A stretch of DNA of 64,000 bases from Podospora comata (GCA_017354895.1 CP071494.1:3658001-3722000); one strand, 5' to 3'. Shown: positions 45,681-56,591, counted from the first letter of the stretch. Notes: generated by a model from the letters alone, not told the origin. Made by a program: numbers and translations.

Positions 45681-46288
45681 TGCAGCCGCTCAATCTGTTA
45701 ACATCATCATCGGTAGCCGCCGACGAAATTTACATGATCGATGACAGCCAGAGATGATTTCGACTCCAGCCGCTCAACACTTCATCTGAGCTTTTATTAA
45801 CTTATCCGTTATAGCGATTGCAACCGTTCGTTGCCTCGGCGACTGTGGACGAAAATGTAAATATGCCCCCTTTTCGCTTTTCGATTGCAGGCGATAAGCT
45901 GCGATTGCGGACGATAAGCTTACGATACAATGATGCCCTCCCCGTTATTCTCACGCTTTTGGCTGCGGAGAATTAATAGATTCGGTTGCAGCCGCTTCAG
46001 CAGCAAGAGCATTATGGCATCAAGACAACACACCCAGTGAAATGCAACAAAGAGTTTGAAGAAACTCTTGACGGATGCTAGTATTAACCTTACTAGGTAG
46101 CTTTCCTAAAGACAATTCTACTGCTCCTGCCTCTTTCGATTTTGCCAGATGAATTTCGTCTGCAGCGGCTTAGCTGGAGGGTTGACGGCAAAGGGAAGAG
46201 GAAAGGAAGAGACCTTAAGAAAACACAGCCGGAGACTTCCCTTTTCTTCTCCGATTGATGATAGTTAATATTTCGATTGCAGCCGCTG
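45681..46288 (+). repeat. Dispersed short motif related to CGATTGCAGCCGCT
   Basis: About eight related copies occur in 600 bp, at about 45681, 45766, 45815, 45883, 45902, 45984, 46161 and 46274, including TGCAGCCGCT, CCAGCCGCT, CGATTGCAGGCG and CTGCAGCGGCT. Spacing is irregular (about 20-175 bp). The GC-rich motif stands out against AT-rich surroundings. Confidence 0.6.
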
Positions 46289-46352
46289 ATATACCTAGAT
46301 AATAAATAAAGCTGGGATGAAGGACTATCTACTGTGGTACTCGGGACCGCAC

Positions 46353-46660
46353 GCTCTCGATCGAGTGAGATTGCTGCTACCGCAGTCGAGGGCAGACGAT
46401 AAAGATGTGATGCTGCTGATGAACAATGCTAGCGCATAGGGAGAAGCAAACCTAGGGCAGTTACCTTCTCATGGAGCAGGATAGTCGGCCAAGAAGAAAA
46501 GAAGGATGTGGTATTGTTCGGGTCGGTGAACTGGAAAGCAAGAGTGGGAGAGGTCTCTGATAGAGTACTCTGGTCCAAAAAGTCGCTCGAGTGGAATTGC
46601 TGCTGTTGCGCTCGAGAGCAAACGATGATGAATAATGCTAGAGCGAGGAAGGGGAGCGGG
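46353..46660 (+). repeat. Diverged direct duplication
   Basis: Segments at about 46353-46447 and 46578-46660 share the order CTCGA-GAGTG/GTGAG, ATTGCTGCT, a CGAGxGCA run, ACGAT, GATGAA and AATGCTAG. They look like two copies of one short sequence that diverged by substitutions and one small insertion. No coding content was seen. Confidence 0.5.
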
Positions 46661-46847
46661 TGAGAGTAGGGGGAAGGGGGGGTTGTATTCCAGTGCCCAA
46701 CGCCACATTCCAGAGCATAAAGTGAGTGATCTTTAATGGACTTATCTTTGCAAAATAAAAAACATAAGTTGGTCTGCTGTTAAACATTGGTATTTTAATG
46801 TGGTAAACCACTATACATTATGAAGTTATCCAGGCCCTTATCGTTTT

Positions 46848-47065
46848 AACCGTTTACAGATGTTTTTGCATATTTATTTAACTATTTCCAGATATTATGC
46901 ATATTTAGTTAACCATTCGCAGACGTTTTCATATTTATTTAGCCTTTCGCAAATGCCTGTCATATTTACTTAACCGTTTGCTGGCGTTTTGCATATTTGA
47001 TCAGCTGTTTGGAGACGATTCATATTATTTAGCTAACTGTTTGGAGCTGCTTAACATTCATTTGG
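46848..47065 (+). repeat. Degenerate 31-bp tandem repeat, seven units
   Basis: Units start at about 46848, 46880, 46911, 46941, 46972, 47003 and 47035, so spacing is 30-32 bp. The shared core is AACCGTTTGCAGACG followed by TTTT, CATATTT and ATTT. Units differ at several positions each, so the array is old. It lies inside the AT-rich island and has no open frame. Confidence 0.8.
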
Positions 47066-47755
47066 GAATTATTTAAATAAAAATTTCAATGCGTCTGCTA
47101 ATGCTTTTTTTCCGTCTCGAGCCGCCTAGTTATTCATCTAAGCTTATATTATGCTTTCTTCTTTAAGCATCTAACCAGGCACACTTTTTACGATGGCATC
47201 AGCTTTTCTATCTAAGCTCAATATTGAACATGTTAGTTTCGAAAATCTCATATTTTTAAAACGATATAGAATTGATGTCTATTAACAGCTCACTGCTATT
47301 TGCAAAATAGCGTGGTAAATACACAAGTAAATACAACGACAAAAGGCGTTAAGTCTCAAGTATTCAAGTCATGATGCAGAGAATTATCCATAGGCTCATA
47401 GATCTAAGATTGAAGCTTTGGAATGGTTTTTGCAAAATCCCAAGGATAAGCAGCATTTTCAAGAGCTTCGAACTGCAAATATAAAGGACACAGGATATGT
47501 GACGATATGTAGAAGATATGCTAGCAAGCTTTTCTGGAGGAGATAAGCTATGGAGCATAGTAAAGTTGGACTTGTAAATAAGACTCTGTTGTTTTGTTAT
47601 TGCTTCTAGTAAAAAAAGTTCAAATCTAGAAGATATATCATCCACATGTGAAAAAATAGAAAAAAGGAAAAAGGTCTTGAACAGACCTCTGGAAAAAGCT
47701 ATTGCTGTCACGGTCAGAAAATCAATTACTGCTGTGAAGAAAAATAGCTATTACT

Positions 47756-47806
47756 ACAGACGTTTTCGCGATACAGACGTTTTCGCGATACAGACGTTTT
47801 CGCGAT
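47756..47806 (+). repeat. Three perfect 17-bp tandem copies
   Basis: ACAGACGTTTTCGCGAT is repeated three times without mismatch. Each unit contains the palindrome TCGCGA. Perfect copies beside decayed sequence suggest recent expansion. Confidence 0.9.
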
Positions 47807-47829
47807 AGGTAGAAGCGCGGATGCATTCG

Positions 47830-48200
47830 TTGATATGGTTGCTCACTATTAAGTCAAAATTAAGTTGCAATATGTTTGTGAATAAGATGCTTCTGGTATT
47901 TCCAAATAAGGTAAAAATAAGATAAGCGATTGAGGTGCGGTGTTGCTTTTGCCTCGTTCGTGGCCCAAACACTCATTGCCGTCTCGGGCACCTCCATTGG
48001 GTGCGCAGGCGAAGAATGTATCTCCCGCAGTGACTGCATTCGGCCCTGAAACCAAAAGCAGTCTCGCTAGGAGAAGGGCGGTAACCAGATTGTCTCACGT
48101 AAAGTTCACCATTACATAAGACAACTACTCCGTTGTCACGAACTGTGATGCTCACAGTTAAAAGCCGGTGAAGGTCTGACCCATACAGGTAAGCAGCTCC
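47830..48200 (-). other. Possible small gene or gene remnant at the island edge
   Basis: On the minus strand a frame through LLTVSITVRDNGVVVLCNG could be spliced from a donor GTGAAC (TGTAATG before it) to an acceptor TTTCAG. It would continue GPNAVTAGDTFFACAPNGG and then ARDGNECLGHERGKSN, in frame. The sequence has protein-like texture with cysteines, as in small secreted fungal proteins. A stop lies close upstream, no signal peptide is visible and the tail is low-complexity. I cannot name a family. Confidence 0.25.
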
Positions 48201-48692
48201 AGGTTAAAAAGAGCAACCTCATCTGAAGGGGTTCATCTCCCAAGGTTGAACCTTGTACCTCGACACAACAGAAGGCGGTAGAGCAGATACCTAGGCGTTC
48301 ATTTTCTCCCCCTTCTACCCGCGAAGAAAGCTAAATGCCTATGAGCTCATAGCATATTGGAGGTGAGACAGATAGATTTTGAACAATCCTTCAGCCACAT
48401 AACCTGAAGCTTCCTACCCAGCTTTTGATGCCATGAAGCAGTGTTCCCTGGCGTAGCAGTCAGTTTGGCACAGCATGAAGACCTTGGGCATTATCGGGAT
48501 TTGAGGGTTCTCTCCTGATTTGCGTTACGACCAACGACCAGTTCTGGTCTACCATACACAGCTTGACCAGGACCAGCAATTCACTGCACCAATCACTACC
48601 TCACTCACAACCATGGCGATATTGGCGTCCACCACCACAACTAGCACCAAGGGATCTGCCCTCGCCGCGAGAGTAATCCTCCGCGACGTGGA

Positions 48693-48990
48693 ATGGGGAC
48701 TTCAGTTGAGACTCTTCAGCTTTACAAGCACAAAGACCGCAAGAGGTACCACAAGTCGAGGCCTAGAAGATTCAACAGATCCATCAGCTCGAACCAGGCG
48801 GTCAAGTCAATGAGGTACTGCAGCAGTCCCGTGAGTACCCGCCCATGTCACAGACAGCACATACAACGAGGAGGACCAGGTCATCAAAGAGACCAAAGCC
48901 AGGATAGGGGCGAAGCAGCAAAAGCTGGTAGGCCTGGAGGAAAAGGATCAGCGCATGGCGGATGAAATCACCCGACAGAACATTGAATAG
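48693..48990 (+). other. Possible exon pair or remnant, coiled-coil type
   Basis: A frame starting MGTSVETLQLYKHKDRKRYH at 48693 runs to a GTGAGT donor at about 48831. After a CACAGACAG acceptor a second frame reads NEEDQVIKETKARIGAKQQK and ends ADEITRQNIE before TAG at about 48990. The charged, helical pattern looks real, but no family is recognised and the join is uncertain. It may be a decayed host gene piece. Confidence 0.25.
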
Positions 48991-49801
48991 AAATAGGAAG
49001 AAGGCTAGCAGGACTGGAGTGTCCTGTTTATGATCGCTATTACGGACAACCTCGAGCTCGTCTCTAAGTATCGGCAGAGTACATGGGTAGGTTGCCTAAC
49101 CGCGCACACAGCTCTTCATTCCTAAAGCTCTTAGCTGACCATCTTTGAAGTTTCATTAGCCCCTCTCGTGGTCATAACTCACCCTCGGCGGTTCACATCC
49201 ACTTCGGGGAAGAGAAGGCGCCATGATATCAACAACCCAGGCGGCGAATTGCTCAACAAAACCCATAATAAATGGACGAAACGGGGAACTTCACACAACA
49301 AAGGGATCTCGATGGCAAATAAAACAGAGTACAAGTCTGCCTGCTTTCTACTTACATCCCCTTTAACCGGAAAAATATTTCGTATCAATAAAAGGACAAA
49401 AAGATATCAATAATAATAAAATAAGAAAAGATCCTGCTCATAACCCGTCACAAATCAACATACTCCCTTCTGTTGGGCATCTTTCTCGATCCTCCATATC
49501 AACCCAATCTTGTTTAACCCTTCTCCAGAAAGAACCGAAGCAAGAAAAAAGAGAAACGAAGCAAAGGGGGACAAAAAGTGGTATTCAACTTGGTTACACA
49601 CACACACTAAACACCAAACCCCATCAGCATACCAAACGTCCAAAGGGGTAGTAGTAATCGAATAGAAAACGACACAAACCACAAGTCCTTCTTGATCAAA
49701 ATTCTCATCAAACACCCTTTCTTTCAAGAAACCAAAATAAAAACGACATGGATATCAAAAACTGCAAAGCATGAAAAGAAAAAAAGAGAAATAAAGAGAG
49801 A

Positions 49802-51309
49802 TTAAACCGGACTTTGCGGCAAACTAGCCCCCACCATCAACCCCCCCCTCAAATCCCCACTCCCTGTCCTCCTCAACGCCTGGCTCATCGTCTCAATACT
49901 CAACTCCCCGCTCACGGTCGGCCCCCCCGCCGCACTCAACCCCAAAGGCGGGATGCTATGTCCCATCAAACTCGTTGGGCTACCGAGCGGCTTCCTCGCC
50001 GGGCTGAGCTCCAACCCCTTCACACTCCCACTCTTACTGCCCGGATCACCCGCTGATGACGACACCGGCGACCTGATTGGGGAAGGCGACCGGTTGGCGT
50101 TATTGTTGAGCGAGGTTAACGAGGTCAGTCCGGGGATGTGCATGCTCTCCCTGCTGCCGGCTACTCCGCCAAAAGACTGCTGCTCGGCTTGTACTACATC
50201 CGCAAACGAGATGAATGACAGCCTGCGGACGTCAGTCGTGTCAAGACTGCCGTAGTTGCTTGCGCTGTCGGGGTTGGTGGGGCTGTTGCCTCGGTCAAGG
50301 GAGAAGGCCGCGAGCTCGTCGACCCATGTTGGCTCGTTGTAGCCGCCGCCGCCGCCGGTGACGGTTACGGCGGCGGGCTGATGGGAGGCGTGTGTGATGA
50401 TCTCAACACTATCTGGGTTAAGGTGGGTGTCTGTGATGGCTTCGGAGGAGGCGTCAAGGACGGGCGGGATGTAGTTCTCGGTCTGAATATGGGAGGGGAT
50501 CGCAGGGGAGGTTGGGAGCGCGACGGCGGACTCTTGGACGTTGCGCTCAAAGATCTGGCTGCCCGCTGGGGACGCAAGACGTGGAGAAGAGGCGAAGGGT
50601 CGGTTGGGAGAGGACGGGGTGTAATGGGTGTGTTCTGTGCGGATAGGAGAGGCAGCGGTTCGTCTTGTTGGCGAGGAGGTTGTTTCATTAGTAGACGATG
50701 ATGCGACTGTTTTGGAGGTCGATTTGATGACGTCTTCTACTTTTTTCTTGCCGAACCCAAAGAGACCGCGCTTCTTGGTCTTCTTCTCATCTCCATCCGC
50801 GCGCGGGGTCGCATCGTTTGAGCTTGGGATGGGTTGAGTGGGAAAAGGGACGGGTTCCCCAGTAGAGATGGTTGCTGAAGCTCCGGCCATGGTTGCGATT
50901 TTGCGAGTTTCGTCTTGCAGTTCGTAGAGAGTTTGGAGAATGAAGCGCAGGTCGAAGTTGGTCGCGATTCGGGGCTGTTGGCAGGTTAAACGGGGGAGCA
51001 CCAGGTGGATCAATCCCAGTGGGATGGCTGCTTGGTGGAGTCGGGGACCTTAGTGGATTCGTTCGATAAAGCTTCCAAGTCTTCTCTGAGAATCTGGATG
51101 CGACGCCAAACCAGGACGTTAGCAAAACACAGCCTCAGCAAGTCGTCTGAATACGTGGTTATTGAAATTTTGTCAATCTCGGCAGAACGTTGCGGTGGGG
51201 GTAAAAAGCAAGTGTCGCGATAAAAAAAGAGACGGCCTGTGAGCAATGCGAATTTCCCGATTCGCCGCGAGTATATCGATTGTGAAGTGGTCTCCGCCGA
51301 CGAGACCAA
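49802..51309 (-). CDS. Conserved Ser/Pro-rich fungal protein, function unknown
   Basis: Main frame 50974-49802. It can be extended by an exon 51309-51049 (about 477 residues in all), or the product may start at MAGASATIS (50890). I favour the extension because both sides look coding: DLLRLCFANVLVWRRIQILR in the first exon, and PRIATNFDLRFILQTLYELQ followed by DETRKIATM in the second. The joining intron 51048-50975 has a weak donor (GTCCCC) but a TTTAACC branch and CAACAG acceptor. The rest is Ser/Pro/Thr-rich, with KKRGLFGFGKKK, a basic-hydrophobic patch, ENYIPPVLDASSEAIT, and DPSS-like SP sites. TWVDELAAFSLDRGN and VRRLSFISFADVVQAEQQ are the best ordered segments. No known domain is recognised. 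An upstream GTATGA...CTCACAG pair (51242 acceptor) could be a further 5' intron. Confidence 0.7.
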
Positions 51310-53629
51310 TGGAGCAGGAGACAGGAGATGGGGATGCGGTCATACCTGATCACGGCTGGCGGTGCGACGCAGAAAGAAACAGCTGAGCAAGACGAGGGAG
51401 TCTGGAGCGTCTGGAATTATCTGGCGCGGCGCATTCGGGCCCAACTCTGCTCCCGTCGACCCGTTGCTATGCTGCTATGCTACCGTGCGGGTTGCGAGAG
51501 CAGCAACGAGAGCTGGAGGTTTGGGCAGCTTCTATTTGAAATGTCGGGTGGGCGCAAAAGCTGTTTTTAGCGGACGGGACGGGAAACAAGTTCAAGGGCT
51601 GACGGGTTGTCCTCGTCGTCGGGTCTGGGCCTTTTGCCTTTATTCTTGTGAGTCTTGGGGATTGTGATGTCGGGCGGTTGCTGAGGTGCGCTCAAATCGT
51701 GATCAGCAGGGAATGACGATGCTTGGGCTCGACGAGTCTACACAAAAAGGAGGGGAGAGCCGGACCGGGGTTTTAAGACGTAATGCCGTCCCACGCCGGC
51801 GCTGCCAAGATATGATTGGAACCTGGAGGAATGTGTCTTCCTTCTTGTTTTGGGTCCGAGAGGGATGTGATGGGCATATCTATTTGGATTTTTGTATCAT
51901 ACAAATGCGCCGACCGTCCGACCCTTTTAAGCTATCCCCTCCCTTTCCTTCAAGTAACCTACCCTTCGTGCAGTCAGTCAGCGAGCAAGCATTAAGGCCA
52001 CCCCTGACCAGACTGCTGTGCATGGCCGTGGCGGCGGCTCGGCACCAGCCAAAGCAGGAACTGGAAGACTCGGTACATGATGTTCAACAGGTTTTTGGCG
52101 TGACAAAGTCAAGTGATGTTGAGTGGGCAAAAGCCCGCTAGGCCAAGTTTCCCGGCTGATGGACGAGCAGAGACCCCTCCTTCTTTGATCCCTCGACCCT
52201 CGACCCCTAACTGTCCGTGAAAAGGGAAAAGGAGCTCAAGCTGGAACCGGGCATGCCCGATTTGTCTGTCTCTGCGACATGTGCGAGGTTCAAAGACACA
52301 GGGACGGCAAGCGATTGGTGCGATCCAGCCATTGTGTTGCATAAGTCACTGTCTCTGCCCAAGCTTCCCAATGGTGGGGTTGTGACCGATAAGGGGCAGT
52401 CACAGTCAGGCAGCTTACAAGCTGGTTGCTTTTATTTGGGTCTTTTTGTTGAGATTTTGAAATGCTGGATCACTAGTATTATCTTTGTTGTAATGTTTGC
52501 GGACTTACATCAGCCGATAGAGGGTAAACAATGGTGGCTGGATATAAGGTGATGGTGATAGCCTGATGTGCCCCTCACCAGTCCCATTGAGATACGGCAC
52601 TCTCAGACGAGCTGGCCGGACTATTTTTGAAGGGATGAAACCAATACCCCTGGGATGAGCCGTTCGTATCAACTACAGCCCGAAGAATTCCCGTGTACAG
52701 TGAGGCAGGTGATCCTTCCCGTCAGGAGTAAGGCGCACATAAATTGAGGGACCAGATGTTTTCTGGAAGTCTGCAAACTGTGTACCAAATGTCACGTTCA
52801 ACAGGTGCTATCTGAGCATCTTCGTAAGGGTACTGACATTCCCCCCCTGTCAGCCGCCGCGCCAGCTTCGCGGACGGTCATTTCCTTTTGCTTTAATTCT
52901 CTATGCGACCAGGCATCACACAAATCAGGGTCTCGGTATGCTCGGCGCCGCAACCACGCGAGTGGCTTACGTAGCTGTTGTCTTTAACCACCGGGGCGCG
53001 TATAGCGTTTTACTTCATGGGTTCTGCCTGGCAGGTAACATCACAAGATTCCGGTCTCTTCAGACTTACGACAGTGCTGTTCTGGGAGATGAAGCTGACC
53101 GATGTTGAGCATGGTGTAAGTGGGATATGTTACCAAGTGAAATTGCTAGGATGCCTAGCTAAAGACTTATGCCGAGCCGAGACTCTATTCTTGGGCTTGT
53201 TTGCTTTGTCGAATTCCTGGGCCTCAGTTACATATCCCAAGCAAACCGCTCCCGTGACTGACGGTCCGGCGGTCTTGGAGCAGGTCGACCGAAGCCGGCT
53301 TACTCCACCCGGGGCCCGGGTCTGGGGGAATGGTGGAGATCGACCCGGGCTCGGTGGTGATTGGTTTGACCGTCCCAAGCCGTCGAGCCAAGCCCAAAGC
53401 ACTGACCTCCGGCGACCCAAAAGCTCAATTCAACCACGTGACCGAGCTTCCAACAGCTGCCGGGCTCAGAAAAAGTTATCGCGACTCCAAATCGCCCAGC
53501 TACCCGGCCGATGAGAAGGAGGAGAGGGTACCGCCGCCGCACGACATAACCACCACACCTCCGACCCCATTCCCGACGACGTCCACCCACTTTCTCTTGT
53601 CGGTCATTTCAGTCTAACCCTCCGTCAAA
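51310..53629. other. Intergenic region between the Ser/Pro-rich protein gene and MRPL20
   Basis: About 2.3 kb, divergent between the two genes. Frames at 51686-52141, 52217-52552 and 52978-53514 show no family motif. The last 150 bp before the MRPL20 start are CT/AC-rich, as for a leader. Nothing else seen. Confidence 0.45.
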
Positions 53630-54313
53630 ATGGAAGCAACCCTCTCCCGCCCAGCAGCTCGTTGCTGCTGTCTCCTCAAGACCACCACCCCTTCCACATC
53701 ACGACTCCTCCCCCTCCCAAGTAACCAGCAACAAACCCGCCAAAAGTCCACCCGCGCCCGCCACAAAGCCTCCCTCAACATCCCCCCCCACCCCTCCTTC
53801 CTCTCCTACCCACCAGCATCATCCCAGACAGGATCAACAACCCTAATCTTCAACCCCCCCTCCTCCGCCCCCTCCGTCTTCCAGACCCCCTTCAAGTTCC
53901 TCCCCAAATCCGACCCCCGCCGCCGCGCCACCCTCGCCAAGAACCTCTTCTCCTCCTCCGTCACCACAAACTTTGCCTCCCAGCCGGTAGACGTCTCCTC
54001 CCTCCCCACCATTTTCGACGACCGGTCCCCCGCCACGGCCCCCAAGAACCACTCCCTCACAAAAGAGGACGTCGAGGAGATGCGCCGGCTGCGTCTGGCC
54101 GACCCGATAAAGAACTCAGTCTTGAACCTGGCGAGGCAGTTTGGCTGCAGCGTCATGTTCGTCATGATGTGCGTCCAGGCCGGCAAGGAGCACAGAGACA
54201 AGGTTCACGTCGAGCCTCACGCGGCGGCGAGGGAGAGGTGGGGTCCCAAGAAGAGGCAGGCCAAGGAGGAGAGGAAGAGGAGGATGGAGTTGTTGATGAG
54301 GGGAGAGATTTGA
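53630..54313 (+). CDS. MRPL20: Mitochondrial large-subunit ribosomal protein mL58 (MRPL20)
   Basis: A single-exon frame of 227 residues. It matches the fungal-specific mitochondrial ribosomal protein known in yeast as Mrpl20 (mL58). After a Ser/Thr/Arg-rich presequence come RQKSTRARHKASLNIPPHPS, then PSVFQTPFKFLPKSDPRRR, the most telling family segments. SLTKEDVEEMRRLRLADP and SVLNLARQFGCS form the helical centre, and the C-terminus is very basic (WGPKKRQAKEERKRRMELL). The length is close to the family norm. It assembles into the 54S subunit in mitochondria. The coding strand is strongly C-rich in the first 400 bp. It runs toward the F-box gene, which ends 619 bp away on the other strand. Confidence 0.92.
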   Translation: MEATLSRPAARCCCLLKTTTPSTSRLLPLPSNQQQTRQKSTRARHKASLNIPPHPSFLSYPPASSQTGSTTLIFNPPSSAPSVFQTPFKFLPKSDPRRRATLAKNLFSSSVTTNFASQPVDVSSLPTIFDDRSPATAPKNHSLTKEDVEEMRRLRLADPIKNSVLNLARQFGCSVMFVMMCVQAGKEHRDKVHVEPHAAARERWGPKKRQAKEERKRRMELLMRGEI

Positions 54314-54931
54314 AAGCCTGGATCAAGGCAAAATCAAGGCAAAATCAAGGGGTGTATATACAAAGACAGCGAGGAGCCGGTTTCGAAAAAGGGTATCTTG
54401 ACGGAATGTTTGTCTCATTGGGAGGAGGGGAATGGAAAGAAGGGGAAATAGCATTTCTGTACGATAGGGACACATCACATGACTCTCTTTCTCTCGCTCT
54501 CTCTCTCTCTCTCTCTTGGTTGGGGATATACAAAAAAGGAGGCTTCACTTTTTCTGGGAATCATAGAAACGCGGAGACGACGAACCTTTGATACCACTAT
54601 ACGGGTTGAGTGGGTTGATGGGTGGATGGACGAGCAAGCAAAACATACCCCAGGGCGCAGGCAGTTGTAAAAACAAGCACAAAAATGTTCAAATGAGCAG
54701 CTCGGCCACGGCTGTCATCGCGCTGAATCAAATTTGTATAATTCAGTAAATATACTTTATACCAATGTGCCTCCCCTGGGTGGTGAATCACTTGCCCCGC
54801 TGGATACTACCATCTGTACAGAGAGGTACTGTCAATCTCACCCTGTGCACCACCGCCGCCCTTCCCCCAATGACAGCGCTGATGTATAAATATCCCAGAC
54901 TCTAAATCAACAACGCAGTAACGCCCCCTTT
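54314..54931. other. Convergent 3' region of MRPL20 and the F-box gene
   Basis: The 618 bp between the two gene ends hold a (CT)n tract and low-complexity sequence, likely the 3' UTRs. No gene seen. Confidence 0.5.
54497..54516 (+). repeat. (CT)10 microsatellite
   Basis: Ten perfect CT units in the probable MRPL20 3' UTR, preceded by a broken CT run from about 54482. Confidence 0.85.
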
Positions 54932-56591
54932 TTATGCTGCCTCCTTCCCCTTGCCCTTGTTTTTACCCCTCCAAGAACTAATACTATCCTCATCCTTCCA
55001 ATTGCTGGTCCCATGCCTGTCCAGCTCGTAGTCACCCTGCCCAGGAATGACTCGCGAGCACCATCCACACCAACTCCTCCTCTTACCTTGAACCTCCCTT
55101 CCCAATACCTCACCCTTCAGCCTCTCCTCGTCCCATTCTGGCACGCAAGCCCCAACCTTGACCCTTTTGACCGAAATCTTCTTCATAACGCCCCCGATAC
55201 CCTCGACTTCGTGTCTCACGTACCCAACCTTCATAGCTGGGGATGGCGTCCTGCGCATGTGGTCCGACCCTGAGCTCAAAAGTCCCCCCAAAGTATTAGA
55301 ACCCGAGCCGCCTGTCGCATTGCTAGCCAAGCTACTGAGACTAGCATTGCTGGCAGCAGATAGACCCGACGCCATCGTCGAAGTAGAAGCACTGCTATCA
55401 CTTCTAGAACCGAGCCCTGCGCGAAGCCGGTCCTGTTGAAGCTGCTGGTCTGCCGCTTCCCGAGCGGCCTCGGCATCATAGTCCGTTTCCTGCTCAACCT
55501 CACGGGCGCCGCAGCACTGCGAGTTACGACCGCACTGGACCCCGCGGTCACCATCACCGATACCCGTTCCTAAACCACTGAGGACATCGGTGTATTGGTT
55601 GCGCCACTTCCAGACGCTGCCACGGAAAACATGTGTTAGCATGTGGAATTTGTGACGGGAGCGTGTGCCAACTATACCTTTGGTAAGTGTTATCGTCGTT
55701 TCTGATAGACCTTCCGCACGGGAAACACAGCCAGACCCCAGAGGAGCCGCATTGGCAGATGGCGCGCTGCATATCATCCGAGTCGATGCGGACCTCGGGG
55801 CGCATTGGGGGCTTGACAAGCTGACCTAGGGGTGCCGTAACGCATTTGGTGCAGAGACGCCGATGTCGATCTCGGAGCACGATCTGAGCAGGTGGTTTGA
55901 TAGCGCAATTCTGGTATTGATACAGTCAGGGGTTGTTGCAGCGGTTAAGATCAAGCTTTGCGAACTCACCCTGCAAACGATTGTCCCACATCGTCGACAA
56001 GGTCCCACCATGTCTCGTGCACATTGCCCTGATTTGCCCTGGAAATCCGTCCTTGCGAAGGAATCTTGCCCGTAGTACCAGTTGGCAGAGCGCGCTCGAA
56101 AGCGTAGTGTGTCTTGCGGGTCAACAGTGACGTCTTCGAGAGAGCATCGAAGCGACGAGTTGATCAGTCCTCTGCGATCCTGCAGCAGAGCACTATGTAA
56201 TATGTGGCATGTGCGGGAGAGGCTGTCGAGGGAGTTCAAGTCCAGGTTCCTGGCCACTGATTGCGCGATCCTGGAACCAGTCAGTACTTCCTCACCCCCC
56301 TCGATACGCCGCCGAGGGGAAGGGTTGGTGATGGTCTTGAAAGGACGACGTGTTTGAAAAGATTGAAAAGAAAGGGTGATTGCCGGCCTACGGATAACAT
56401 CCCAAAGCCTTGGTCATAAGGTGGTCCTGATTCAGAACCTCCTTGACGGCATACTCATGAGCCTCCTGGTTGTCCTTCTTATCTGTGCTAACACCTTTCG
56501 CCTGGTGAGCTTGAGCTTCAGTGGCATTCCACACCTGCCCATCTCTTTGGGACTCGATGTCCTCGTCGTCCAATTCAACAAAGACAGCCAT
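54932..56591 (-). CDS. F-box-like protein with zinc-type cysteine region
   Basis: Four exons (56591-56392, 56270-55970, 55910-55678, 55616-54932) encode 472 residues; all junctions keep frame with GT-AG ends. An acidic opening MAVFVELDDEDIE leads to an F-box-like helical part, LNQDHLMTKALGCYP joined to IAQSVARNLDLNSLDSL and SRTCHILHSALLQ. The cysteine region reads CRRCGTIVCR joined to NCAIKPP, then RRLCTKC, and later CQCGSSGVWLCFPCGR, enough Cys pairs for two zinc sites. The C-terminal half is Ser/Ala-rich and ends with a conserved-looking block, KKISVKRVKVGACVPEW and KRRSWCGWCSRVIPGQGDYE. F-box proteins recruit substrates to SCF ubiquitin ligases; that role is inferred. The exact family is not known to me. 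Confidence 0.8.

Larger units (their letters stand above)
45071..49801. other. Gene-poor region including an AT-rich island
   Basis: About 4.7 kb with no confident gene. From about 45400 to 47960 the base composition is clearly more AT-rich than the flanks, with many TTAA, ATATTT and homopolymer runs and stops in every frame. This fits an old repeat-induced-point-mutation target, but I cannot compute RIP indices. Local tandem and dispersed repeats are listed separately. The right part (about 48000-49800) returns to normal composition and has two exon-like fragments. Confidence 0.6.

Noticed and set aside
45400-47960. Transposable element in the AT-rich island
   Set aside because: No transposase or reverse transcriptase motif, terminal repeat or target duplication could be seen, so no family can be named.
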